This document shows, piece after piece, positions 7,190-15,468 of a DNA stretch of 64,000 nt (position 1 is its first letter; each line of letters starts with the position of its first letter). The position numbers were made by a program, and so were the translations under genes. The stretch is taken from positions 106,607-170,606 of the forward strand of contig NZ_JAHCMB010000049.1 of the NCBI RefSeq assembly GCF_019904155.1, in the 5' to 3' direction. The notes under the pieces were generated by a model, which saw nothing but the letters and a program-made list of their open reading frames with translations, searched no databases and was not told the DNA's origin. The DNA is from Paenibacillus sinensis. GTDB lineage: Bacteria; Bacillota; Bacilli; Paenibacillales; Paenibacillaceae.

Positions 7190-9253
7190 ATGTCCAAATC
7201 GATACAGCTGAATGAATTAACACTTGGGGTTTGTTATTATCCGGAGCATTGGCCGGAAGCACTATGGGAGGATGATTTCCGGCGGATGCGGGAGATGAAT
7301 ATATCGGTGATCCGGATGGCGGAATTCGCCTGGGCAATGCTGGAGCCGGATGAGGGGCGGTTTGATTTCAGCTTTTTTCAGCGGGTTCTGGATTTGGCGC
7401 ATCGTTACGGGCTGAAGGTCATTATGGGGACTCCGACCGCTACGCCGCCGGCATGGCTAACGCATAAGTATCCCGAAGTTCTGAATGCGAATGTGGAAGG
7501 CGTTATGTACAGACATGGAATGCGGCGTCATTACAATTACAGCAGTCCGGTATACAGAGAATTATGCGGCCGGATCGTGCGAAATATGGCAGAAGCCTAC
7601 AAGGATCATCCTGCCGTCATCGGCTGGCAGATTGATAACGAGCTGAATTGCGAGATTAACGTCTTCTACGCCGAAGCGGATCATATCGCGTTCCGGGAAT
7701 GGCTGAAAGCGCGTTACGGTTCGCTGGATCGCTTGAATCAGGCATGGGGAACCGTGTTCTGGAGCCAGACCTATACCGATTGGGAGCAGGTATACCTTAC
7801 CCGTCCTCTGGTCAGCGGCTCGCCGAATCCGCATCTGGCGCTGGATGAGAAGCGCTTCATCTCCGCGAATACAATATCGTTCGTCAAGCTTCAGGCGGAT
7901 ATCATTCGCGAGCTGGCGCCGCAGCATTGGATTACGACGAACGGAATGTTCGGACATCTGGACAACCATGAACTGACCGACCAGATGCTGGATTTCTTCT
8001 CTTATGATTCGTATCCCCAGTTCTCGACGATTTCTCCCGGTGATGACGAGCAGCCGCTGAAAGACCGGTCCTGGAGCATGAATCTGTCCAACGTCCGGTC
8101 GGTCTCGCCAAATTTCTGCATCATGGAACAGCAATCCGGTCCTGGCGGTTGGGTGGACCGCATCGGGATGGGGTCTCCGAGACCGGGCCAGCTCCGGCTC
8201 TGGACTTATCAATCGGTTCTGCACGGAGCCGACCTGCTGCTCTACTTCCGCTGGCGTACGGCGACATTCGGCACCGAAATATACTGGCATGGCATCAACG
8301 ACTATCATAACCGTCCCAACCGGAGGGTGCGGGAGGTCGCGCAGGTAGGCGGCGAGTTCGCCAAGATCGGCGCAGCGATAGCCGGAACGAAGTTCCAGGC
8401 GGAAGTCGCCATTTTGCAGGACTATGATAATCTTTGGGATGGAGAACTGGACGAATGGCACGGTCCGCTGAACTGGCAGAGCAAGCTCTCCTGGTTCAAG
8501 CAGCTTCAGTATCGCCACATCCCGGCGGATTTTGTTATGCTGCGGCCCGGGACCGTTCTTGCCGACTTGACCCCGTACAAAGTAATTGTGTATCCGCATG
8601 CGGCGATCATGACAGATGAAACGGCAGACCTCCTGAGCCGGTATGTGGAGCAGGGCGGACAGCTCTTCTTCGGAGCGCGCACCGGATACAAAAATCCGGA
8701 CGGACACTGCAAGATGGACCCGTTCCCGGGCCCGGTTGCCGGATTATGCGGGATCACCGTCGAAGATTTCACATTGATCAAGGGTTCCGTAGCTCCTGCG
8801 GAGCTGAAATCGGAAGTCCTTGCTCTCCCGGCGGGTGCAGCTGCGCCAGGCTTCAATGAAGTTCTGGCCACTCAAGACGAAGTGACGGAAGTGATGGCCG
8901 AATACGCGTCCGAATATTACGCTGGCAGCCCCGCACTCACTCGTCGCGCCTATGGTAAAGGCTATGCCTGGTATCTCGGCGCCGCTTTCAGCGAACAGGT
9001 GGCCGGCGCTCTGATCGAGAAGCTGGGTCTGACCTCTCCCGCCGCAGACCTCGTGACCGCTCCCGCCGAGGTTGAGCTGGGAGTTCGGGCGGCGGACGGT
9101 AAGCAGTATCTTTTTGCGCTGAATTACTCGGACAAGCCGTCACTTGTGTATGTTAATCAAGCGGCTAAGGATCTGTTAACCGATGCCCGTCTGGAGCGTG
9201 AGGTAGAGATGCCGCCGTATGGTGTACTGGTGCTGGAAATACTGAATCCATAA
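7190..9253 (+). CDS. Beta-galactosidase, glycoside hydrolase family 42
   Basis: This 687-aa protein hydrolyses terminal beta-galactosides. Length and domain order match GH42: a catalytic TIM barrel to about residue 390, a trimerisation domain to about 600, and a small beta domain at the end. The N-terminus LGVCYYPEHWPEALWEDD is characteristic. The acid/base glutamate is in WQIDNELN (Glu151) and the nucleophile in IMEQQSGPGGW (Glu313). There is no signal peptide, so the enzyme acts in the cytoplasm on imported oligosaccharides. AGGAGG precedes the ATG. It is a single gene closed by a terminator and probably controlled by the divergent AraC regulator. No sugar transporter is adjacent. Confidence 0.95.
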   Translation: MSKSIQLNELTLGVCYYPEHWPEALWEDDFRRMREMNISVIRMAEFAWAMLEPDEGRFDFSFFQRVLDLAHRYGLKVIMGTPTATPPAWLTHKYPEVLNANVEGVMYRHGMRRHYNYSSPVYRELCGRIVRNMAEAYKDHPAVIGWQIDNELNCEINVFYAEADHIAFREWLKARYGSLDRLNQAWGTVFWSQTYTDWEQVYLTRPLVSGSPNPHLALDEKRFISANTISFVKLQADIIRELAPQHWITTNGMFGHLDNHELTDQMLDFFSYDSYPQFSTISPGDDEQPLKDRSWSMNLSNVRSVSPNFCIMEQQSGPGGWVDRIGMGSPRPGQLRLWTYQSVLHGADLLLYFRWRTATFGTEIYWHGINDYHNRPNRRVREVAQVGGEFAKIGAAIAGTKFQAEVAILQDYDNLWDGELDEWHGPLNWQSKLSWFKQLQYRHIPADFVMLRPGTVLADLTPYKVIVYPHAAIMTDETADLLSRYVEQGGQLFFGARTGYKNPDGHCKMDPFPGPVAGLCGITVEDFTLIKGSVAPAELKSEVLALPAGAAAPGFNEVLATQDEVTEVMAEYASEYYAGSPALTRRAYGKGYAWYLGAAFSEQVAGALIEKLGLTSPAADLVTAPAEVELGVRAADGKQYLFALNYSDKPSLVYVNQAAKDLLTDARLEREVEMPPYGVLVLEILNP

Positions 9254-9312
9254 AGTCATCTGCAAATCCTCATATAACACCTCAAAAGACGAAGATGACG
9301 AGGAAGACGAAG

Positions 9313-9338
9313 GCCCCTGGGTAACCGGGGGCATTTTT
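9313..9338 (+). terminator. Rho-independent terminator after the GH42 gene
   Basis: GCCCCTGG-gtaa-CCGGGGGC forms a GC-rich stem with one mismatch, followed by ATTTTT. Confidence 0.9.
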
Positions 9339-9382
9339 CACATTCAGCGACGACAGATAATGAAGAAACGCATTTTTATGTC

Positions 9383-9421
9383 ATCTTAACGCAATCTTAA
9401 TGTCAGGCTGAAACTTGTAAT
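9383..9421 (+). promoter_or_regulatory. Candidate KdpE-dependent promoter of kdpDE
   Basis: ATCTTAAcgcaATCTTAA gives two identical half-sites 11 bp apart (9383-9389 and 9394-9400). A -10 element TGTAAT follows at 9416-9421, 22 bp after the start of the second half-site. Two other sites in the kdp locus have the same arrangement. Tandem half-sites on the same helix face, in place of a -35 element, are typical for activation by OmpR/PhoB-type regulators. Confidence 0.65.
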
Positions 9422-9496
9422 ACGATGCTGATTTTGCACATGCTATACTAACAGGTATTAGTCATGCATAGAGGATCGACGGAAAGCAGGCTTAAG

Positions 9497-12196
9497 ATGA
9501 CAGCGAAAAAAAAGAACGGCAGTGTTCCGCCCGTATGGCCGGAAGAGCAGCCCGCAGCCAAAGTCCGGGGGAAGCTGAGTATATTCATCGGCTATGCGCC
9601 GGGCGTCGGCAAGACCAGCGCCATGCTGAGCGCAGCCCAGGAGGAACTTAAAGACGGAATCGATGTCGTTGCGGGTTTCATTGACGCTCGTTCGAGACCT
9701 GATACAGCGGCTCTTCTTGGCGGTCTGGAGCAGCTGCCGCCAAGGATATTCTCCGGTCAGGGGAGCACCATCCACGAATTCGACCTGGACCGTGCGCTGA
9801 ACCGAAGGCCCGAGCTTCTGCTGCTGGATGATCTGGCCCACAGCAACGCGGCGGGATGCCGTCATAAGAAGCGGTATCTGGATGTAGAAGAGCTGCTCCG
9901 GGCGGGCATCGATGTGTATACGACCCTTAACGTGCAGCAGATCGAGAGCCTTGCGGATATAGTCGATTCGATTACCGGTTTCCCCGTTCAGGAGCGCATA
10001 CCGGACAGCGTATTTGACAGCGCGGATCAGGTAAACCTGGTCGATATCGAGCCGGAAGACCTGATAGACAGGCTAAATAAAGGCAAGATTTATCCGGAGC
10101 TTGAAGCGCAGCAGGCCGCAGAGGAGCTGTTCACAAGGGAAAAGCTGACTGCCCTGCGCGAAATCGCGCTGCGCAGCACCGCAAGCCAATTGAACCGGAT
10201 CGCTATACAGATCAGCGAGCAGGCTTCAAGAAATGAATACGATACGAAGGATCATATTCTGGTCTGTCTCTCTTCGGCGGAGTCCAACAAAAAAGTCATC
10301 CGTACAGCGGCGAGAATGGCTGAAGCCTTTCACGGACGCTTTACCGCATTGTTCGTGGAGACGCCGGAGACGATGACGCTGAGCCCCAGGAACAAGGAAG
10401 AGCTGAGAAGCAACCTGAGACTGGCAGAACAGCTGGGCGCCCAGATTGCAACCGTATACGGCGACGACATTCCCGTCCAGATTGCCGAATACGTCAAGAC
10501 GAGCCAGGTGTCCAAAATTGTACTTGGTCGATCCCCCAACAAAAAGAGAGGGTTAGGCAAAGCGAGCGTGGTCGATAAACTGACGGCGCTTGTTCCGGGT
10601 GTCGAGACCTACATTATTCCATACCCGCAGCCTGCTGCATCTGGCAAGTTATCAAGGCAGCCGAAGCCGCTTCATCTGTCTCTGGCCGATTTGGGCAAGA
10701 CTGCGGTCATTATAGCGGGCTGTACCCTGATCGGACTCGGCTTTCAATATATGAATGTTAGAGAAGCAAATATCATTACGGTGTATATACTCGGCGTCCT
10801 GCTCAATGCGATGATCACGAGGGGACGGGTGTACAGCGTGGTGTCTTCGTTGCTGAGTGTGCTGGTGTTCAATTACTTTTTCGCCAAGCCTTATTATTCG
10901 CTCAATGTGTACGACTCCAGTTATCCGGTGACCTTCCTTGTCATGCTGACAGCTTCGTTCCTGACGAGCACACTGACCATGCGGGTACGGGATCAGGCGC
11001 GTGAATCCTCGCAGAAGGCATACCGTACAGAGGTTCTGTTGGAGACGAGCCGGAATTTGCAGCAGGCCGAGGATTTCCAGGCCATCGTCGGTGAGACAGC
11101 CCGTCAGATGGTGAAGCTGCTTGACCGGACGGTTATTTTCTATACCGCTTCGGAAGCGGGACTTTCGGAGCCAATGATTTATCTCAAAAATGAGTTGTCC
11201 AGCATTCCGGAGCTGTATATCGATGAGAATGAACGGGCGGTCGCCGATTGGGTCTATACCAATAACAAACGTGCGGGCGCGACCACGGATACATTCTTCG
11301 GTGCCCGGTGTCTGTATCATGCCGTACGCGGCGGGGACACGGTCTTCGCGGTTGCCGGTGTCGTGATGGAGCAGGAAGAGCCGCTTGACGTTTTTGAGAA
11401 AAGTCTCTTGATTGCGATGCTCGGGGAATGTGCGCTGGCGCTTGAGAAACACAGGCTTAATGAGCGGCAGCAGGAAATATCGATGCAGATCCGGCAGGAA
11501 CAGCTGCGTGCGAACCTGCTTCGGGCCATTTCCCATGATCTGCGCACTCCCCTAACAAGCATCTCGGGGAATGCGGGAATCCTTATCGGCAATTCCGGCG
11601 TACTGAGCGAGGAGCAGAAGACAAGCCTCTATACGGATATTTACGACGACTCGATGTGGCTTATCAATCTGGTGGAGAATCTGCTCTCCATCAGCCGGAT
11701 TGAGAACGATTCGATCCATCTGAATCTGCAAGCGGAATTGGTCGATGAGGTCATTTCCGAGGCTATGCTTCATCTCAACCGCAACCGCGAGAAGCATATC
11801 ATCGAAACGGATATCGAAGATGAACTGCTCATGGCCCGGATGGACCCGCGCTTGATTATTCAAGTCCTGATCAATCTGGTGGACAATGCCATTACCTACA
11901 CCCAGGTTGGCTCCCATATCAAGGTTTCGGCAAGGCGGGAGGGCCAGTGGGTGATAATTGAAGTGGCGGACGACGGCCCTGGCATTCCGGATGATACGAA
12001 GAGCCGGCTGTTTCAAATGTTCTTCACGACGAACAATACCCGCGTGGACGGGCGGAGAGGGCTCGGTCTTGGGCTTTCCTTGTGCAAATCGATTGTCAAT
12101 GCTCATGGCGGCACTATAAATGTCAGAGATCAGGCTCCAAAAGGGACCGTGTTTTCTTTTACCCTACAGGCGGCGGAGGTGAATGTGTATGAATAA
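9497..12196 (+). CDS. kdpD: Potassium sensor histidine kinase KdpD
   Basis: This 899-aa membrane kinase senses potassium or ionic stress and phosphorylates KdpE. The order is standard. The KdpD sensor domain carries Walker A GYAPGVGKTSA and LLLDDLAHSN. A universal-stress-type domain follows, which in staphylococci binds c-di-AMP. A four-helix DUF4118 membrane block lies near residues 395-490. A GAF-like domain leads to the HisKA box AISHDLRTPL (His680). The ATPase domain has N-box NLVDNAITYT and DDGPGIPDD. ATG 9464 is in frame, but ATG 9497 gives the usual N-terminus; neither has a strong ribosome site. The gene overlaps kdpE by 8 bp. Confidence 0.95.
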   Translation: MTAKKKNGSVPPVWPEEQPAAKVRGKLSIFIGYAPGVGKTSAMLSAAQEELKDGIDVVAGFIDARSRPDTAALLGGLEQLPPRIFSGQGSTIHEFDLDRALNRRPELLLLDDLAHSNAAGCRHKKRYLDVEELLRAGIDVYTTLNVQQIESLADIVDSITGFPVQERIPDSVFDSADQVNLVDIEPEDLIDRLNKGKIYPELEAQQAAEELFTREKLTALREIALRSTASQLNRIAIQISEQASRNEYDTKDHILVCLSSAESNKKVIRTAARMAEAFHGRFTALFVETPETMTLSPRNKEELRSNLRLAEQLGAQIATVYGDDIPVQIAEYVKTSQVSKIVLGRSPNKKRGLGKASVVDKLTALVPGVETYIIPYPQPAASGKLSRQPKPLHLSLADLGKTAVIIAGCTLIGLGFQYMNVREANIITVYILGVLLNAMITRGRVYSVVSSLLSVLVFNYFFAKPYYSLNVYDSSYPVTFLVMLTASFLTSTLTMRVRDQARESSQKAYRTEVLLETSRNLQQAEDFQAIVGETARQMVKLLDRTVIFYTASEAGLSEPMIYLKNELSSIPELYIDENERAVADWVYTNNKRAGATTDTFFGARCLYHAVRGGDTVFAVAGVVMEQEEPLDVFEKSLLIAMLGECALALEKHRLNERQQEISMQIRQEQLRANLLRAISHDLRTPLTSISGNAGILIGNSGVLSEEQKTSLYTDIYDDSMWLINLVENLLSISRIENDSIHLNLQAELVDEVISEAMLHLNRNREKHIIETDIEDELLMARMDPRLIIQVLINLVDNAITYTQVGSHIKVSARREGQWVIIEVADDGPGIPDDTKSRLFQMFFTTNNTRVDGRRGLGLGLSLCKSIVNAHGGTINVRDQAPKGTVFSFTLQAAEVNVYE

Positions 12197-12896
12197 ACCC
12201 TTTATCTTGGTCGTGGAAGACGACAGACCGATCCGCAAGCTGATTACGACGACTCTCGAAACCCAGGGTTACCGGTATCATACGGCAGAGACAGGCGAAG
12301 CCTCGATCATCGAGGCAGTATCCCGGCAGCCGGATTTAATGATATTGGATTTGGGATTGCCCGACATGGATGGGGTGGACATCATCCGAAAAGTGCGGGC
12401 CTGGTCGAACCTGCCGATTATCGTCGTCAGCGCCCGCAGCGAGGATCGCGACAAGATCGAGGCGCTGGATGCAGGCGCAGACGATTATTTAACCAAGCCA
12501 TTCAGCGTTGAGGAATTGCTGGCAAGACTTCGCGTCAGTCTGCGGCGAATCCGCTATGACAGCGAGAAGCTGCAGAAGGATGCGTCCAGCTTCGTGAACG
12601 GCCCCCTGAAGATCGATTATTCGGCGGGATGCGTCTGGCTGGACGATGAGGAGATTCATTTGACGCCAAGTGAATATAAACTTCTGTGCCTGCTCGCGAA
12701 AAATGTGGGCAAAGTGCTGACGCATAATTATATCCTGCATGCCATCTGGGGCAACCATCCCTACGATGTCCCTGCGCTTCGTGTATTTATGGCGACGCTG
12801 CGCAAGAAAATTGAAAAATCATCGTCCCAGCAGAAGCTGATTCAAACCCATATCGGAATCGGATACCGTATGCTTCAGGTAGGAGACGAGACGTGA
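12189..12896 (+). CDS. kdpE: Response regulator KdpE, OmpR family
   Basis: This 235-aa response regulator is the partner of KdpD and the activator of the kdp operon. The receiver domain shows Asp11 and Asp12, the phosphorylation site Asp54 in LMILDLGLPDMDG, and the lysine in DDYLTKPFS. The C-terminal winged helix contains LTPSEYKLLCLLAKNVGKVL and the recognition region VPALRVFMATLRKKIE. An in-frame ATG at 12183 lies directly on the GGAGGTG site, so ATG 12189 is the better start. Three promoter-like sites with 11-bp spaced half-sites in this locus are its likely targets. Confidence 0.95.
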   Translation: MNKPFILVVEDDRPIRKLITTTLETQGYRYHTAETGEASIIEAVSRQPDLMILDLGLPDMDGVDIIRKVRAWSNLPIIVVSARSEDRDKIEALDAGADDYLTKPFSVEELLARLRVSLRRIRYDSEKLQKDASSFVNGPLKIDYSAGCVWLDDEEIHLTPSEYKLLCLLAKNVGKVLTHNYILHAIWGNHPYDVPALRVFMATLRKKIEKSSSQQKLIQTHIGIGYRMLQVGDET

Positions 12897-12948
12897 ACAG
12901 CGTCACCCCTTTCGTAACATGAACGGAATCCGCTAAGCGGCTCACCGG

Positions 12949-12978
12949 CCATGCTCATTAAGAGCATGGTCTTTTTGT
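12949..12978 (+). terminator. Rho-independent terminator after kdpE
   Basis: CCATGCTC-attaa-GAGCATGG is followed by TCTTTTTG. It separates kdpDE from the downstream transport genes, so these need promoters of their own. Confidence 0.85.
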
Positions 12979-12998
12979 TATGGAAGTAACTTGCTCCA

Positions 12999-13037
12999 AT
13001 CTTTAGACGATCTTAACTCCATGCTTCACACTCTAAT
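12999..13037 (+). promoter_or_regulatory. Candidate KdpE-dependent promoter of the 110-aa gene
   Basis: ATCTTTAgacgATCTTAA gives half-sites 11 bp apart (12999-13005 and 13010-13016). The -10 TCTAAT lies at 13032-13037, again 22 bp after the start of the second half-site. The layout is the same as upstream of kdpD. Confidence 0.6.
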
Positions 13038-13105
13038 CCCAAACTAACGGCCGGAGTGTTACGCTGAATGCCGGAAACCACGTAGATAACAGGGGAGAGA
13101 GGCAG

Positions 13106-13438
13106 ATGAATGGTTTTTTTAAACTGATAGGTTTGATTGCGTTGATTGCGGCGGTCCTGTACCTTGCCAAGAGATTCTGGGATAATCTGAGCCTGAAAAA
13201 GCTGACCGAAGGCGGAATCTATGAGGATCGCATCGTCTATCAGGCGGCCGAGCAGTTCGCCAAAGGGGTGCCGGCTGATCGGATTCGGGAGCTGCTGCTG
13301 ACCAGCTACCAGTTCAACGAAGCAATGGCTCAGGATACGCTGCGCATTGCACTCCCTCACCGGAATGATCTTGACGGAGGGTATCATAGCTTTCTTCAGG
13401 CTGCAAATCAGGTGTTGGGAGATGACGTGTACTTGTGA
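13106..13438 (+). CDS. Single-pass membrane protein of the kdp locus, function unknown
   Basis: I do not recognise this 110-aa protein. Residues 4-22 (FFKLIGLIALIAAVLYLAK) form one membrane segment. The rest is a soluble domain with an amphipathic helical pattern (IVYQAAEQFAKGVPADRIREL) that contains no catalytic signature I know. A purine-rich GGGGAGAGAGG site precedes the ATG. It sits between kdpE and the kdpF operon, with its own kdp-type box upstream and another just after its stop. This suggests expression under potassium limitation and a role with the Kdp system, for example as an accessory or regulatory membrane protein. Confidence 0.75.
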   Translation: MNGFFKLIGLIALIAAVLYLAKRFWDNLSLKKLTEGGIYEDRIVYQAAEQFAKGVPADRIRELLLTSYQFNEAMAQDTLRIALPHRNDLDGGYHSFLQAANQVLGDDVYL

Positions 13439-13439
13439 A

Positions 13440-13479
13440 ATCTTAATGCGTTCTTAATCTCTTGCCGCTAGATTCTAAT
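13440..13479 (+). promoter_or_regulatory. Candidate KdpE-dependent promoter of the kdpFABC operon
   Basis: ATCTTAATGCGTTCTTAA gives half-sites 11 bp apart (13440-13446 and 13451-13457). The -10 TCTAAT lies at 13474-13479, 23 bp after the start of the second half-site. The first half-site begins just after the stop of the 110-aa gene. Confidence 0.65.
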
Positions 13480-13556
13480 CCTGAATTAATGATGGAAATG
13501 CTACGATTAATCCCATAAAGAAACCATACACAAAGATAACAGGGAGGAAGATTACC

Positions 13557-13661
13557 ATGCTGGATGTTTATATGGCGGCCACGCTGCTGGTGCTTGCCCT
13601 GCTCATGATCGGACTTGAGCGATGGGCAGTCCATACGGTTGAAGAGGGGAGCGAACGCTGA
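13557..13661 (+). CDS. 34-aa membrane microprotein upstream of kdpF
   Basis: A 34-codon gene with a clear GGGAGG site. The product begins MLDVYMAATLLVLALLMIGL, one membrane segment, and ends in a charged tail ERWAVHTVEEGSER. Its stop overlaps the kdpF start (TGATG), so the two are translationally coupled. It does not look like KdpF itself, which follows. It is the first gene of the kdpFABC transcript, so it may be a second small subunit or a regulator of the complex. I do not recognise a named family. Confidence 0.7.
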   Translation: MLDVYMAATLLVLALLMIGLERWAVHTVEEGSER

Positions 13662-13741
13662 TGATCTGGGGATTGCTTGTCATCATAGCCGCACTTCTGT
13701 TGTATCTGACTTACGCACTTATTAATCCGGAACGTTTTTAG
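13661..13741 (+). CDS. kdpF: KdpF, small subunit of the potassium-transporting ATPase
   Basis: A 26-aa single-pass membrane peptide (MIWGLLVIIAALLLYLTYAL, ending INPERF). The ending YALINPERF matches the KdpF family, whose members are 25-30 aa and stabilise the KdpABC complex. GAGGGGAG precedes the ATG at a normal distance, inside the upstream microprotein gene. KdpA follows 23 bp later. Confidence 0.88.
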   Translation: MIWGLLVIIAALLLYLTYALINPERF

Positions 13742-13764
13742 GGTGACTCCAGGAGGGATTTCCA

Positions 13765-15441
13765 GTGACCATGATTTCTTATCTCGCAATCGCAGTAACT
13801 CTATTAATCGCTTTTCTGCTGGCACGTCCTGCGGGGCTGTACATGGCGAAGGCGTTCGATTATGAAGCAACCGGCCTTGACCGGTGGTTCGGATGGATCG
13901 AGAAGCCGCTATTCAAGCTAGGGGGCATCCGGCAGGAGAACCAGACTTGGAAGCAATATGCGCTAACGCTCGTTCTCAGCAACTCCGTTATGATTCTGCT
14001 TGTCTATCTGATCTTCCGTCTGCAAGGCGTGCTGCCGCTTAATCCAAGCGGAATTCCTTCTATGGAGCCGACGCTTGCCTTCAATACGGCGGTCAGCTTC
14101 ATGACCAACACGAATCTGCAGCATTACAGCGGCGAGAGCGGCTTGTCTTATTTATCGCAGATGATCGCCATCGTCTTCATGATGTTTGCCGCTCCTGCAT
14201 CCGCCCTGGCAGGCGTGATCGCCTTCATTCGCGGGCTTTCGGGCAAGCCGCTGGGCAACTTCTTCGTCGATTTGATCCGAAGCATTACCCGCATTCTTCT
14301 GCCAATATCCTTCGTGCTTGCTCTGATCTTCGTCGCAATGGGCGTCCCGCAGACACTGCATGGGACGGCGATGGCCACCACGCTTGAGGGAGCGGCGCAG
14401 GAGATTGCCAGAGGACCTGTGGCATCGTTTCTGTCGATCAAGGAGCTCGGGAATAACGGCGGCGGATTCTTCGGCGTCAACTCGGCGCATCCTTTTGAGA
14501 ATCCAACCGGGCTCAGCAATTTTGTCCAGATTATTCTTATGCTGCTGCTGCCGGCATCGCTGCCCTTCACCTATGGCAAAATGGTGGGCAACAAGAAGCA
14601 GGGCCGCGTTCTGTTCGTATCCATGATCGTGATGCTGATCGTTCTGCTGGGCACCTCTCTGGCGAGCGAAAACGCAGGCAACCCGGTGATCAACGCAATG
14701 GGCGTTCAGCATAATCAAGGTTCCATGGAAGGCAAGGAAGTGCGTTTCGGCGTCGCCGAATCGGCCTTGTATTCAGTCGTAACTACAGCCTCCGAGACGG
14801 GGGCGGTTAATACGATGCATGATTCACTGACGCCTCTTGGCGGTCTCGTCACGCTTGGCAATATGATGCTCAACACGGTCTTCGGCGGGGTAGGCACCGG
14901 ATTCATCAACGTACTGATGTACGCCATGATCGCCGTCTTTCTGTCCGGGCTGATGGTCGGGAGGACACCGGAATTCCTCGGCAAGAAGATCGAGGGCAAG
15001 GAGATGAAGCTGATCGCGGTCACGCTGATTATTAACCCGCTCCTGATCCTGCTGCCTACCGCCCTGGCGCTGTACGCTCATCCGGATACGATCTCGAATC
15101 CCGGCTATCACGGATTGTCTCAAGCCTTGTATGAATACACATCTTCTGCGGCTAACAACGGATCTGGCTTCGAGGGGCTTGGAGATGCCAATCCGTTCTG
15201 GAACATTTCCACCGGCATCGTGATGTTCCTGGGCCGTTACTTCTCCGTCATCACCATGCTGGCTGTTGCCGGTTCTCTGGCCTCCAAGAAGAGTGTGCCG
15301 GAGACGGCGGGGACGTTCAGAACAGACAATGCCTTGTTCGGGACCGTGTTTATAGGAGCGGTGCTCATTGTAGGAGCACTGACATTCTTTCCGGCCGTCG
15401 CGCTCGGACCGATTGCCGAATATTTGACGCTGAAACCATAG
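13765..15441 (+). CDS. kdpA: Potassium-transporting ATPase subunit KdpA
   Basis: KdpA (558 aa) is the potassium-binding, channel-like membrane subunit of the high-affinity Kdp pump. It has about ten membrane segments and the four degenerate selectivity loops of the superfamily: TNTNLQHYSGE, NNGGGFFGVNSAHPF, TGAVNTMHDSLTPLGG and AANNGSGFEGLG. The start is GTG 13765, which lies seven bases after AGGAGGG; ATG 13771 is the alternative. Length is normal for the family. Confidence 0.97.
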   Translation: MTMISYLAIAVTLLIAFLLARPAGLYMAKAFDYEATGLDRWFGWIEKPLFKLGGIRQENQTWKQYALTLVLSNSVMILLVYLIFRLQGVLPLNPSGIPSMEPTLAFNTAVSFMTNTNLQHYSGESGLSYLSQMIAIVFMMFAAPASALAGVIAFIRGLSGKPLGNFFVDLIRSITRILLPISFVLALIFVAMGVPQTLHGTAMATTLEGAAQEIARGPVASFLSIKELGNNGGGFFGVNSAHPFENPTGLSNFVQIILMLLLPASLPFTYGKMVGNKKQGRVLFVSMIVMLIVLLGTSLASENAGNPVINAMGVQHNQGSMEGKEVRFGVAESALYSVVTTASETGAVNTMHDSLTPLGGLVTLGNMMLNTVFGGVGTGFINVLMYAMIAVFLSGLMVGRTPEFLGKKIEGKEMKLIAVTLIINPLLILLPTALALYAHPDTISNPGYHGLSQALYEYTSSAANNGSGFEGLGDANPFWNISTGIVMFLGRYFSVITMLAVAGSLASKKSVPETAGTFRTDNALFGTVFIGAVLIVGALTFFPAVALGPIAEYLTLKP

Positions 15442-15468
15442 AGCTACCCGGATGGAGGAACCAAACCT

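Noticed and set aside
7562-8707. 381-aa open frame opposite the GH42 gene
   Set aside because: Antisense to the catalytic barrel of a recognisable GH42 enzyme.
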